From NCBI RefSeq assembly GCF_034119865.1, contig NZ_CP139421.1, positions 4,132,501 to 4,196,500 of the forward strand: a stretch of DNA of 64,000 nucleotides. The letters are read 5' to 3'. Shown here one piece after another: positions 1 through 10,241 of the stretch. The stretch comes from Algoriphagus sp. NG3 (GTDB taxonomy: Bacteria; Bacteroidota; Bacteroidia; Cytophagales; Cyclobacteriaceae). The position numbers and the translations under genes were made by a program. Every line of letters starts with the position of its first letter. Position 1 is the stretch's first letter. The notes under the pieces were generated by a model. That model did not search any database. It was not told the DNA's origin and worked only from the letters and a program-made list of their open reading frames with translations.

Positions 1-150
<150 letters not shown>

Positions 151-348
151 AAATTATCATTATTATACACTGTCCATGAGACCGCACGAGGCAAATCCCA
201 TAAACGTCTCCCTGTCTGTTCTCAGGTTACTGTTTTTTTCGTCTTACATCACTTCAAAGAACTTGGTGCCACGCATTTGTGACCCTGGCCAGATACCTCG
301 ACCTTCCGATCTCCGCTCCGTTTTTTCCCTTCCTTGCTGAAGGGAGTG

Positions 349-378
349 CAAAGGTAAGGGATATTTTTTTATCCGCAA
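349..378 (-). promoter_or_regulatory. rRNA promoter P1 (Bacteroidota type)
   Basis: On the minus strand a -7 element TACCTTTG (356 to 349) is preceded by TTG (378 to 376) with exactly 19 bases between. This is the Bacteroidota TTG-N19-TAnnTTTG arrangement. An AT-rich block (AATTAATTTTGC on the minus strand, 399-387) lies just upstream and may act as an UP-like element. It is the promoter closest to 16S and implies a leader of roughly 190 bases. Confidence 0.75.
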
Positions 379-460
379 TACCCGCTGCAAAATTAATTTT
401 TAAAATTTTCCGGAGGGCTAACCTCCCCGTCTTTTATCCCCTTCTCTTCAGATGGGTGCG

Positions 461-491
461 CAAAGGTAAGCGATCATTCCTGACTTCCAAA
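461..491 (-). promoter_or_regulatory. rRNA promoter P2 (tandem)
   Basis: A second TACCTTTG (468 to 461) on the minus strand has TTTG (491 to 488) upstream at a 19-base spacing. It is 112 bp upstream of P1, and the same AAAAATTAATTTTGC block follows it at about the same distance, so P1 and P2 look like a duplicated unit. Confidence 0.7.
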
Positions 492-573
492 CCCCGCGGC
501 AAAATTAATTTTTTACACTTTCAATCCCGGCTGATTCCCGTTTCCCCGACTCCGTTTGTGTCGTTTGGGAGTG

Positions 574-603
574 CAAATATCAGGACTTTTATCGGATGGG
601 CAA
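574..603 (-). promoter_or_regulatory. Possible rRNA promoter P3 (weaker)
   Basis: On the minus strand GATATTTG (581 to 574) is preceded by TTG (603 to 601), again with 19 bases between. The -7 element has GA where the consensus has TA. It lies 113 bp upstream of P2, inside a stretch that resembles the P1 and P2 surroundings (GGGAGTGCAAA on the plus strand at 567-577). It could be a third, weaker tandem promoter or a decayed copy. Confidence 0.45.
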
Positions 604-774
604 GGGTAATCTTCAAAAAAATCAATACTTCCCTGTAACTAGCTGACTACAAAAGAGAAAAATTCAAAAAGAATAAATACCCTGCAAACCTCCAATTCAA
701 TGACCTTCCTTAATAAGAAATTTTGAAAATGTAATAAATCGAAAAATTTTATTTCAAAAGCGTCATTTCAACCT

Positions 775-1797
775 TCAATATCTAAAAGTAGGAAGTTCGG
801 GATAATACTTTTTGCGTGGGTCATGTGATGAAAAAACATATCTAACTGATAGCTCATGTGCTCCTCCTGATACGCCCACTCCCAATTTCGAAATAGTGAA
901 ATCATAGCTGTATCCAAAGTCCAAACCTGTATCCAATTCCACTCCAATCAATCCAATTAAGGATTCATTATTGGGTAAATTATACTTGGTAGGGAGACCA
1001 CGATACCAGAGCCCCACAATAAGAGGCTCAAAATAAAACTCCGCCCCCACGTCAAACTGATCAAATACTCCCTGCTTTTTGTAATTAAATGCCAGAGCAA
1101 GCGATCGCTCTTGATCTGTATTATTAAAATAATCATTGATGTTCCCTGGGGCAAGATTGAATCTAACACCTCCCTGAATCGAGTACTTTATTGGAAGTCT
1201 GTTTGAATTTATTTCTAAATAGCTAATCTGTGGCTCCAGAAGATGAAAAGCAGAGACTCCAAACCAAAACTTTTCTTCATAATATAACAAGCCTGCATTT
1301 ATGTCACCGGTTCGCAAACGACTATCTCCCGTGAACCCCTCTCCTGGCTCCCCTATGACTACTCCTTTATCAATGTCAAGTTGGGTGCCTAAAATAACCT
1401 GATCAAAAAGCACATCTCTGGATAAAAAAGTCCCTTGGGCTCCCATATGCAAAAAACGTTTTTCCCCGAGCCGTAATCTATAGCTATAAACCAATCCTAT
1501 TTCGGAAGTAGTGCTCTGGGTGAAAGATTCTCTTGCTCCTGAAACCACCAGACCAAATCCAGAATTATACTTTTCTGAAAAATGATCAGCATAAACTGTA
1601 TAAGCGATAAAACTCTGATCCAGTGCTGGCCATTGATTTCGGAAATTCACCCCAACCCTGGTCAGACCTGTACTCCCTGCCAGTGCCGGGTTTAAATAAA
1701 AAGGATTAGCATAGAATTGTGAATACTGAACATCCTGCCCAAGTATTCTATGTGACGACAACAGAATGAACACTAACAGCAGGCAATTCTTCATCAT
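775..1797 (-). CDS. PorP/SprF family type IX secretion membrane protein
   Basis: A 340-residue protein with an N-terminal signal peptide ending near ILGQ, followed by the family start DVQYSQFYANPFYLNPALAGS, seen around residues 22-42. Beta-strand-rich, aromatic-alternating sequence runs to the C-terminus, as expected of an outer-membrane barrel. PorP/SprF proteins are associated with the type IX secretion system and gliding; individual copies next to type B sorted proteins are thought to serve that partner's export or surface attachment. Its ATG overlaps the stop of the upstream gene (ATGA), so the two are almost certainly co-translated. Partner specificity is inferred from the overlap. Confidence 0.85.
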   Translation of the reverse strand: MMKNCLLLVFILLSSHRILGQDVQYSQFYANPFYLNPALAGSTGLTRVGVNFRNQWPALDQSFIAYTVYADHFSEKYNSGFGLVVSGARESFTQSTTSEIGLVYSYRLRLGEKRFLHMGAQGTFLSRDVLFDQVILGTQLDIDKGVVIGEPGEGFTGDSRLRTGDINAGLLYYEEKFWFGVSAFHLLEPQISYLEINSNRLPIKYSIQGGVRFNLAPGNINDYFNNTDQERSLALAFNYKKQGVFDQFDVGAEFYFEPLIVGLWYRGLPTKYNLPNNESLIGLIGVELDTGLDFGYSYDFTISKLGVGVSGGAHELSVRYVFSSHDPRKKYYPELPTFRY

Positions 1798-4136
1798 CTA
1801 ATCAATTTGAATTTACCGGATCTAGTCACTTTATCACCATCAATAGCGACACCATTATATCTATAGATATAAAAGCCAGCATCAAGAAGCCTTCCTTCCA
1901 TCTTTCCGTCCCAGCCAGGAGAACTTAAATCATCCGTCTCGAAAATCAAATCCCCCCAAATATTGAATATTAATAGTTGCCCCGAGATGAGCCCTTTGGA
2001 TTTAGGCACAAAAAACTTGTTGCTCTCATCTAAAGGAGTGAAGCCGGTGGGAAACATTATCCTATAGCTTCTCAAAATCGAAACCTTCTTCTCCGTAGTG
2101 GAGATGCATCCCCACTCATTAGAAATGGTAAGTGCTACATCAAAATCCCCTTTTTCACCAAACACATGAGTTGGGTTTTTATCTGTGGAAAAATTCCCGT
2201 CGCCAAAATCCCAATCCCAACTTTGAGCGTCCTCAGATGAAGTATCAGTAAACTGAAATTGATCATCAGGAAAAAAACCTCCATCTTCTTCACCTTTCAC
2301 TCCAGTTCCTTGTATTTCAAAATTGAAGTCAGCCACAAACTCATCCTCTAAAATCACTACGTGCAGCGGTTCGGGTGATGAATAGCAATCCAAATCAGCA
2401 TGCTTGATCTGGAGTTCATATTGTCCCGAGGTAAAAACCTCTTTCATATCATCATTCAAAAAAACCAGTCCTTCACCGGAAAGCTTATAATCATATAGGA
2501 TTGGATCATATCCAGCTATATGTAAGGTTATATCTACTGCTTGATCTGGTGAACATCCTATAACAGGCGAATCATAATCAAATTCCGGGAATTCCGGAAA
2601 GCTGATTCTAATGGAATTGGAAATAGCAGGACAATTCTGCCGGTTATACGCTTTCAGCATGTATTCCCCTTCAGCATCCGCCAAATAATTCTGCGATGAA
2701 GCTTCTTGAATCAATGCCTCATCCTTATACCATTCATAGCGAACGTACTCCTCCCCTCCTTTGGAAGTAAGAACGACCGATTCTCCTCCACACAAGTTCA
2801 CTTCTGTAGAGATCTCTGAACTACCTTCTACATAAATTTCCACCGGTTCTGGGGATTCTTGGATCTTTAATGTCATGGCATTACCTAAGGAGCTTTTTCC
2901 GTAGGTGTCTGTAATGGTATAATATACCGTGACACTCTGATCACTATACCCCTCATTTGGAAAGAAAGTAAAATCCCCTCCATTTTCCCCTGCCTTGAAA
3001 ATGCCCTGAGGAATTTCTAAAACCCTATTTTCTTCACTGCATTTACCTTGGGAGCAGATGTCATCAATTTCGGATTCTATTTCATCAAGGGAAGTGTAAA
3101 ACTGCAAGCATCGTATCTCGCTATTTTCATTGGGCAAAACCACCTCCTTATCGGTAATAAAGTATTGGTTTTCCTGGCCTTCACATGAAGCTATATCAGA
3201 AAAATCAACTCCTTGGGGATTAACAAGTCCCGCCTCGTTGGAGACTTCGAGAAGTAGGTTTTTAATTTCATGGATATTTGTCTCACCACCTGTAGAAGCA
3301 GCAAAACCTATTTTTAGATTTCGAGGAGCTTCGTATGTGAAAGCAGTACTTGGAAAAACAGTAATAGTCCTAGGCTCATTCTGAACCGTGGTGACTACCA
3401 TTTCAAGTTTTATGAGATAGCCAATCCCATTTGGATGGGGCTCCAACTCCAGCAATACTTTTCGGTATCCGGGCTGGTTTACATCCTCTACTCTCCCTGC
3501 GCCAAATCCCCCAGAGCTTAACGGAAACTGATACTGCACATCCAATGCAATGTTTGCATTTCCTGGAGGTGGATTATATGTGATCTTACCATTCACAAAA
3601 TCATAGCCGTTAAGCCCGTTTCCTCCCCTTCTCAATACAATACTATTTGGAAACAGGAATGTACTACCACCTAAAAAACCACCATTCTTATTTTCACCGG
3701 AATTACCAAAATTACCAAAGGCATCCAGCCCAAGACCTAAATAAGCTTCTGTCAAACCGGGACTGTTGTCTTTCTGCGCATACCCCAAAGACCCTCCAAA
3801 TCCACCTGGCCGGAAATTTTGCGTTTCCGCATCAAACAGAAAAACAGAAAGCCCATCAGCCCCGCTCCCCCCATACATGAAATATTCAAAAGAAGCCTTA
3901 ATCCCATAGGCAGAAGAAAATGGAACATCTATATATACGTAGCCATTTTGATCTGTAACTGCTTCTGTTAATCGCAATGCACCATCCACTAATTTTGCGG
4001 AACCACCAAAGACTGTAGTAGATCGGGTATCCCCCTCAGAAAAGGATTCACAATAAGGAAATCCCACCTGCCCTTTTACAAAAAGAGGGAATGAAAGAAA
4101 AATCAATAAAAGAGCTAGGCGTAATACGTTCTTCAA
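1794..4136 (-). CDS. T9SS type B sorted surface protein with lectin-like and PKD domains
   Basis: A 780-residue secreted protein. It has a signal peptide (LALLLIFLSFPLFVKGQ), then an L-type-lectin-like N-terminal half (SYGIKASFEYFMYGGSGADGLS style, about residues 70-270). Cadherin/Ig-like segments follow, then a PKD domain around 640-690 (SWDWDFGDGNFSTDKNPTHVF). The last 90 residues (YRIMFPTGFTPLDESNKFF to SGKFKLIR) are the gliding-motility-associated C-terminal or type B sorting domain. Such proteins are exported by T9SS and displayed on the surface, often as adhesins. The overlapping PorP/SprF gene downstream supports this. The ligand is unknown; lectin activity is inferred from fold similarity only. 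Confidence 0.82.
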   Translation of the reverse strand: MKNVLRLALLLIFLSFPLFVKGQVGFPYCESFSEGDTRSTTVFGGSAKLVDGALRLTEAVTDQNGYVYIDVPFSSAYGIKASFEYFMYGGSGADGLSVFLFDAETQNFRPGGFGGSLGYAQKDNSPGLTEAYLGLGLDAFGNFGNSGENKNGGFLGGSTFLFPNSIVLRRGGNGLNGYDFVNGKITYNPPPGNANIALDVQYQFPLSSGGFGAGRVEDVNQPGYRKVLLELEPHPNGIGYLIKLEMVVTTVQNEPRTITVFPSTAFTYEAPRNLKIGFAASTGGETNIHEIKNLLLEVSNEAGLVNPQGVDFSDIASCEGQENQYFITDKEVVLPNENSEIRCLQFYTSLDEIESEIDDICSQGKCSEENRVLEIPQGIFKAGENGGDFTFFPNEGYSDQSVTVYYTITDTYGKSSLGNAMTLKIQESPEPVEIYVEGSSEISTEVNLCGGESVVLTSKGGEEYVRYEWYKDEALIQEASSQNYLADAEGEYMLKAYNRQNCPAISNSIRISFPEFPEFDYDSPVIGCSPDQAVDITLHIAGYDPILYDYKLSGEGLVFLNDDMKEVFTSGQYELQIKHADLDCYSSPEPLHVVILEDEFVADFNFEIQGTGVKGEEDGGFFPDDQFQFTDTSSEDAQSWDWDFGDGNFSTDKNPTHVFGEKGDFDVALTISNEWGCISTTEKKVSILRSYRIMFPTGFTPLDESNKFFVPKSKGLISGQLLIFNIWGDLIFETDDLSSPGWDGKMEGRLLDAGFYIYRYNGVAIDGDKVTRSGKFKLIR

Positions 4137-4183
4137 GTGGAATTATTTTGGATGTCCAAAATACACTTTATACGCTTACAATT

Positions 4184-4214
4184 AAAAAAGCCCTTGACTT
4201 TTAAAATCAAGGGC
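4184..4214 (-). terminator. Rho-independent terminator after purA
   Basis: On the minus strand GCCCTTGA (4214-4207) pairs with TCAAGGGC (4197-4190) and is followed by a run of six T. It lies 23 bases past the purA stop codon. Confidence 0.85.
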
Positions 4215-4236
4215 TTCAACTATAATTTTCTTAAAA

Positions 4237-5595
<1,359 letters not shown>

Positions 5596-6732
5596 TTATT
5601 TCGAATCGGTGAGATTGACATAGTAATAATACATGACATCTTCATCTGGTTGGTCTTTGGCTCTAAACATCAAACCGTACTTGGTATTCAAGTAAGAAAG
5701 CGATAAATCGGGGTTAAGTTCTGTCAGATTGATCTCTTGAACTTTTTGAAAATCCACGTCAAAAACTTCTAGGAAATAGTTAGAATCTTTGCCTCCCTCT
5801 CCTTTCACCAGCCTTACAAATTTATCCCAATCCTCCACAAAGGTCATCGTTCCGTATCGAACTTCCTCTTGCCATTTCTGTAAAAGCTTGAATGAGTCTA
5901 CATCGACACTTTCTCTGCCAAAATGCTCAGGCGGATTCCTTTTATCAGGATAGGACTCGGATGAAAAAACATATACCTGATGTCTATTTGATTCTAAATC
6001 AACAACTAAAACATCACTAAATGAAGGGTAGGACACAATTAACTGATTATCTACGATAGTGAGTTGGGGTGTATCATTACCTAATAGCGTGAGCCCGCCA
6101 GTTTTCACTTCAAATCTTAAGTCAAAATAATTAGCTGAATCGAGAGGGATTGGAACAAAATCCATAGAATCCCCATCGGGGCTATATGCTAGCACTGAAA
6201 TCCGATTATCATAGTCATACACTATATAAGCGGTATTAGTCTGCTTATTATAAGCCACAAACTCCGGCTTACCAGGCACTGATATAGCAGGGTAATCCAA
6301 ATCTCCAAACACGCCAAACTCATGCATGTATTTTCTTGTGACAAGCTTAGTATCTATATCCTGTCTGAACAACTCTTGGCTATTTAGATAAATAATGTGT
6401 TTTTCGCTTACAAAAAAAGAAAAGACAGTACCGACGCCATAGGGGCCTTCAGCTTCCAAAAACTCCCCATCTTTTACCCAAGCAGAGTCAGTGGATAAGA
6501 AGACACTGTCTAGGGAGTGGACTATCTCGTTAAAAATCACTCCTTTGCTGCGAGAAGAATCCAAAAAAACTGAACCAAACCTCTCAGGAACCAACCCTCC
6601 TTCTCCTATATGGAATTCCTTACGCTCTGAAACAGTCAAAAAAATGTCTTTTTCTGATTTCTCCTTCTCAGAACAGGAAATCAAAGAAATTACCAAAAAG
6701 ATAAGTGAGCTATATTTTCCTTTTAAACTCAT
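5596..6732 (-). CDS. DUF4221-like lipoprotein
   Basis: A 378-residue protein with a lipoprotein signal (LIFLVISLISCSEKEK, cysteine near residue 20). The remainder is beta-rich with repeated short strands such as IIYLNSQELF and TAYIVYDYDNRI, suggesting a beta-propeller-like fold. It resembles the DUF4221 lipoproteins that are numerous in Algoriphagus-type genomes; function is unknown. A second protein of similar layout is at 41822-43009. Its start overlaps the end of the STAS gene upstream by 23 bases, so the two probably share a transcript. Confidence 0.6.
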   Translation of the reverse strand: MSLKGKYSSLIFLVISLISCSEKEKSEKDIFLTVSERKEFHIGEGGLVPERFGSVFLDSSRSKGVIFNEIVHSLDSVFLSTDSAWVKDGEFLEAEGPYGVGTVFSFFVSEKHIIYLNSQELFRQDIDTKLVTRKYMHEFGVFGDLDYPAISVPGKPEFVAYNKQTNTAYIVYDYDNRISVLAYSPDGDSMDFVPIPLDSANYFDLRFEVKTGGLTLLGNDTPQLTIVDNQLIVSYPSFSDVLVVDLESNRHQVYVFSSESYPDKRNPPEHFGRESVDVDSFKLLQKWQEEVRYGTMTFVEDWDKFVRLVKGEGGKDSNYFLEVFDVDFQKVQEINLTELNPDLSLSYLNTKYGLMFRAKDQPDEDVMYYYYVNLTDSK

Positions 6733-7051
6733 CTATCGAATCATAAACCGTAAAAATATTGTTCAGCTTAGTGATGATCAGCAATTTCTTTACATGCTCT
6801 GATGGAGCGGTCAAGTACACTTCTCCGTCTTTATTTCTCATTTTGGTAAGCATGGTGATTAAAAGGCCTATCCCGCTGGAGCTGATGTACCTCACTTCAC
6901 TTAGGTCAACCACAAAAGTCCTAGCCCCTTCTTCCACTGCATCGGACACTACCTCCACCAATTTTGGCCCCATTTCGTCCCCTATCAGATCTCCCTGGAT
7001 AAACAGGTAATGAGCCTTGTCATCCTTACTGGTGTTATATGTCAATTTCAT
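6710..7051 (-). CDS. STAS-domain anti-sigma factor antagonist-like protein
   Basis: A single 113-residue STAS domain. It carries the conserved segment VVDLSEVRYISSSGIGLLI (about residues 46-64), where the serine run marks the usual phosphorylation site of SpoIIAA/RsbV-type antagonists. In that family the unphosphorylated form binds an anti-sigma factor and frees a sigma factor. No cognate kinase or phosphatase gene is seen nearby. The start codon is the ATG that closes the intergenic repeat at 7049-7170, so its leader is largely made of that repeat. Confidence 0.85.
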   Translation of the reverse strand: MKLTYNTSKDDKAHYLFIQGDLIGDEMGPKLVEVVSDAVEEGARTFVVDLSEVRYISSSGIGLLITMLTKMRNKDGEVYLTAPSEHVKKLLIITKLNNIFTVYDSIDEFKRKI

Positions 7052-7170
7052 GTGCTTGTAATTTATTTTTTAAGGACACACCTACGGCATGCAGGCAGAA
7101 TCTTGCCCAGCGTATAATCATGCCTCTGTGTGGATCTCAACCTGCCTTCAGAAGGCAGGCTCGATTTCAT
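7049..7170 (-). repeat. ATGA-bounded intergenic repeat, copy 1 (fur/STAS junction)
   Basis: On the minus strand the unit begins at TATGAAATCGAGC, whose TGA is the stop codon of the Fur-family gene. It ends in ATGAAA, which is the start of the STAS gene, so it fills the whole gap between two genes. It carries the hairpin CCTGCCTTC/GAAGGCAGG and the shared core CAAGATTCTGCC. The frame from its first ATG runs 35 codons to a TAA at 7063 and does not match the intact peptide of copies 3 and 5. The matching reading (HRGMIIRWARF) is in another frame, so this copy is degenerate as a coding unit. Confidence 0.7.
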
Positions 7171-7640
7171 AGATTTTCTTCCTTTCTGTTATCACAATTC
7201 TCTTTTGTACAGCTACCATATAGCAACAAAGAGTGGTGAAGCACCTTAAAATTCAGGATCTCACCTACTGTATTCTGTATGTTCTGAATGCGGGGATCAC
7301 AGAACTCCAACACTTTATTACAATCTGTACAGATCAAGTGATCGTGCTGTTTATAACCGTATGATTTTTCGAATTGCGCAAGGTTTTTACCAAATTGATG
7401 CTTGGTCACCAGGTCGCATTCCTCCAATAAATCCAAGGTATTATAAACAGTAGCCCTACTGACACGGTAATTCTTATTCTTCATGCTGATGTAAAGTGAC
7501 TCTACATCAAAGTGGCCAGTTCGAGTGTAGATTTCTTCAAGGATAGCGTACCGCTCCGGTGTTTTACGGAGCTTTTTAGTTTCGAGATAAGCTGTAAATA
7601 TCTTTTTTACCTCTTCGAAATGAGTTGTATTCAAAGGCAT
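7167..7640 (-). CDS. Fur family transcriptional regulator
   Basis: A 157-residue Fur-family metalloregulator. The N-terminal winged helix includes [14 protein letters not shown] and [12 protein letters not shown] (about residues 24-75). The C-terminal half has the metal-binding segment [11 protein letters not shown] and a second cysteine pair (CTKENC), which together form the structural zinc site. It may sense iron, zinc or peroxide; the sequence does not decide which. A -7-like TATATTTG is present at 7664-7657 upstream. The stop TGA falls in the first bases of repeat copy 1, so the last residue or two may have been set by that insertion. Confidence 0.9.
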   Translation of the reverse strand: MPLNTTHFEEVKKIFTAYLETKKLRKTPERYAILEEIYTRTGHFDVESLYISMKNKNYRVSRATVYNTLDLLEECDLVTKHQFGKNLAQFEKSYGYKQHDHLICTDCNKVLEFCDPRIQNIQNTVGEILNFKVLHHSLLLYGSCTKENCDNRKEENL

Positions 7641-7694
7641 TTGCTGGGTATTTTTTCAAATATAACTTTTGTATGTAAGAAAAGATTCATTGTA

Positions 7695-9911
7695 TCAATC
7701 AAACCTTGAAACCTTTAAAATTCCATCTACCTGAACCAAGTTTTCAATCAACTTGTCCAAATGCTCAGTACTATGCACATAAAGCTTAATCGTCCCTTCA
7801 AAAATCCCCGCATCAGAGTCCACAGTGATAGACCGCATATTCACCTTCAATTCATTGGAAATCACCTTAGTCACATCATTGATCAGTCCGACACGGTCTG
7901 TGCCGATGATCCTAAGTCCTGCAAGAAAAGCTATTTCTTTCTGACTCGTCCATCTGGCTTTAATCACCCTATTTCCATGATTAGAAAGCAACTCAAGTGC
8001 GTTGGGACAGGAAGTCCTGTGGATTTTGATACCCTCATTCACTGTAACAAACCCAAAAACATCGTCTCCGGGAATTGGGTTACAGCACTTGGCAAGAATG
8101 TAGTCCACCACATCCATATCCTCACCGATCAGCAGCTGGTCATGATCAGGGCCTTTGAGACTTTTTATTTCCTGTGTAAAAGAAGATTCATCCCTGACTT
8201 TTTCCTGGGTTGATTTATTTTGAAGTTTTTGCGATGCTTTAAAATCCTTGAAAGATTTAATCGAGGTTGGGTCAATGGCCCCTATACCCACCCTGAAATA
8301 GAATTCATTTGCAGTTTTCAACTCAAAAAATGCACGTAGTTTTTCTACCGACTCCGAGTTAAAATCCATTTTCATCTGCTTCATCTTCCGCTGCACAATC
8401 TCCCTGCCATCAAGAATAGCCGACTTTTTATCCTCTCGGAGTGCATCTTTGATCTTGGCTTTCGCCCTGGATGTCACTACGTTATTGAGCCAATCCTCCG
8501 TAGGTTTTTGCTTGTTGGAAGTCAGGATTTCTACCTGATCTCCATTTTTCAGCTTATGGGAAATAGGCACAAGTCGCTGATTGACCTTCGCCCCTATGCA
8601 CTTAGCTCCTACTTCTGTGTGGATTTCAAAAGCAAAATCCAAGGCTGTAGAACCAAAAGGCAATACTTTCAAATCACCTTTAGGGGTAAAAACAAAAACT
8701 TCATCATGGAATAGATTGCCCCGAAAATCGTCCATAAATTCAATGGCATTGCCATCATTGGATTCCAGCAGCCCACGCACTTGTGTTATCCAATCATCCA
8801 ATCCTGAATTCCCCTTCGAGTTTTCTTTATCCTTATATTTCCAATGGGCGGCATATCCCCGTTCTGCTATTTCATCCATCCGCTCAGTACGGATCTGCAC
8901 TTCCACCCACTGTCCAGTTCCACTCATTACAGTAGTGTGAAGGGATTCATAACCATTGGATCGAGGTGTACTTATCCAATCTCGAAGCCGATCAGGATTA
9001 GGTCTATAGAAATCCGTCACAATAGAATATACTTGCCAGCAATCCGCTTTTTCGCTATCCAGATCACTTTCAAGGATAATCCGTATCGCAAACAAGTCAT
9101 ACACTTCTTCAAAGGGGATGCCTTGCTTCTTCATCTTGTTGTAGATAGAGAAAACGGATTTAGGCCTTCCTTTAATGGTAAATTTCAGACCAGTTCTCTT
9201 AAGCTCTTCCTCGATAGGCAGGATGAAACTGCGTATAAATTTATTCCTGTACGATTTGGATTCATTGATTTTGAAAACTATATCTTTATACGTAGCAGCG
9301 TCAGTATATTTCAAATACAGGTCTTCCAGTTCAGACTTAATGGCATACAACCCCAACCTATGAGCTAATGGCGCATACAGGTACATGGTCTCAGATGCGA
9401 TCTTAAGCTGCTTGTGCCTCGGCATACTTGCCAGTGTCCTCATATTATTGAGCCGATCCGCAAGCTTGATCAGAATCACCCTTACGTCATCGGAAAGCGT
9501 CAGCAACATCTTTCGGAAATTTTCCGCCTGCTGCGAGCTACCATATTCAAATACACCAGCAATTTTGGTCAACCCATCGATAATGGTCATGACCTTAAAT
9601 CCAAACTCCCGTTCAATATCCTCAAGCTCCCAATCCGTATCTTCTACAACATCATGTAACAAAGCAGCTACTATAGATGTAGTACCAAGTCCGATCTCCT
9701 CCACACAAACCAATGCAACTTCGAGAGGATGGTAGATATAAGGCTCTCCCGATTTACGCCGCATATCCTTATGGGCATCGAGCGACACATTAAAGGCCCT
9801 CTTGATCAACTTTGCGTCCCCATCTTTTAAGATAGGCTTTGCTTGCCTCAAAAGCCTTCGGTAGCGCTTGAGGATTTCTTTTCTTTCTTCTTCTATGTCC
9901 ACTTCAATCAT
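7695..9911 (-). CDS. RelA/SpoT family (p)ppGpp synthetase/hydrolase
   Basis: A bifunctional stringent-response enzyme that makes and hydrolyses (p)ppGpp. Order of domains: HD hydrolase (YHPLEVA, LLHDVVEDT), synthetase (RLRDWISTPRSNGYESLHTT, EVQIRTERMDEIAERGYAAHWKYK), TGS (DEVFVFTPKGDL), zinc-finger/CC region (AKCCNPIPGDDVFGFV) and C-terminal ACT. An intact HD motif argues for a SpoT-like bifunctional enzyme. I choose the ATG at 9911 (MIEVDIEEER, 738 residues) over the reading from 9950, whose added residues are not family-like. It is divergent from the tRNA-Leu promoter. Confidence 0.94.
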   Translation of the reverse strand: MIEVDIEEERKEILKRYRRLLRQAKPILKDGDAKLIKRAFNVSLDAHKDMRRKSGEPYIYHPLEVALVCVEEIGLGTTSIVAALLHDVVEDTDWELEDIEREFGFKVMTIIDGLTKIAGVFEYGSSQQAENFRKMLLTLSDDVRVILIKLADRLNNMRTLASMPRHKQLKIASETMYLYAPLAHRLGLYAIKSELEDLYLKYTDAATYKDIVFKINESKSYRNKFIRSFILPIEEELKRTGLKFTIKGRPKSVFSIYNKMKKQGIPFEEVYDLFAIRIILESDLDSEKADCWQVYSIVTDFYRPNPDRLRDWISTPRSNGYESLHTTVMSGTGQWVEVQIRTERMDEIAERGYAAHWKYKDKENSKGNSGLDDWITQVRGLLESNDGNAIEFMDDFRGNLFHDEVFVFTPKGDLKVLPFGSTALDFAFEIHTEVGAKCIGAKVNQRLVPISHKLKNGDQVEILTSNKQKPTEDWLNNVVTSRAKAKIKDALREDKKSAILDGREIVQRKMKQMKMDFNSESVEKLRAFFELKTANEFYFRVGIGAIDPTSIKSFKDFKASQKLQNKSTQEKVRDESSFTQEIKSLKGPDHDQLLIGEDMDVVDYILAKCCNPIPGDDVFGFVTVNEGIKIHRTSCPNALELLSNHGNRVIKARWTSQKEIAFLAGLRIIGTDRVGLINDVTKVISNELKVNMRSITVDSDAGIFEGTIKLYVHSTEHLDKLIENLVQVDGILKVSRFD

Positions 9912-9988
9912 ACTGGAGGAATTTACTACAAAAATGGGGCTCAACGCCATACTTGCATTAAATGTTGAATATTTTTTTTTGGATGCTA

Positions 9989-10018
9989 TTGCATTTTATT
10001 ATTTACTGCCTACATTTG
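9989..10018 (+). promoter_or_regulatory. Promoter of tRNA-Leu
   Basis: TTG (9989-9991), 19 bases, then TACATTTG (10011-10018): a full match to the Bacteroidota -33/-7 pattern. Transcription should begin about 7 bases downstream, some 40 bases before the mature tRNA. Confidence 0.8.
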
Positions 10019-10067
10019 CATCCACAATTGGATTTGGAATCAGTTTCCAAGTCTGAAAGTACGTATT

Positions 10068-10149
10068 GCGGATGTGGCGAAATTGGTAGACGCACTAGAC
10101 TTAGGATCTAGCGCCGCGAGGCATGGGGGTTCGAGTCCCTCTATCCGCA
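10068..10149 (+). tRNA. tRNA-Leu (anticodon TAG)
   Basis: A class II tRNA of 82 bases. The acceptor arms GCGGATG and TATCCGC pair with one G-U. The D-arm has the typical AAATTGGTAGACGC, the anticodon stem-loop is CTAGA-CTTAGGA-TCTAG with anticodon TAG, there is a long variable arm (CGCCGCGAGGCATG), and the T-arm is GGGGGTTCGAGTCCCTC. The 3' CCA is not encoded. Discriminator base is A. Confidence 0.96.
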
Positions 10150-10159
10150 CAAAATACCG

Positions 10160-10213
10160 AACCCTCAATCACTCAACTGTCTTTAGCTACAGGAAAGGGA
10201 TTGGGGGTTTTTA
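10160..10213 (+). terminator. Probable terminator after tRNA-Leu
   Basis: AACCCTCAATC (10160-10170) pairs with GATTGGGGGTT (10199-10209, one G-U), with a 28-base loop and a short T run. It lies between the tRNA and the trigger factor gene. Confidence 0.6.
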
Positions 10214-10241
10214 GTTAATCTTCATTCTTAAATTCTGAGCT

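Larger units (their letters stand above)
151..774. other. 16S leader and upstream promoter region, no protein gene
   Basis: This stretch between the 16S 5' end and the porP/sprF gene holds the rRNA leader and the three promoter-like units. The two open frames that cross it read through the leader and promoter repeats and start inside 16S or its leader, so they are not taken as genes. Beyond about 610 I see only AT-rich sequence. Confidence 0.7.

Noticed and set aside
8844..9368. 174-codon frame opposite RelA/SpoT
   Set aside because: Antisense shadow of a strongly conserved gene.
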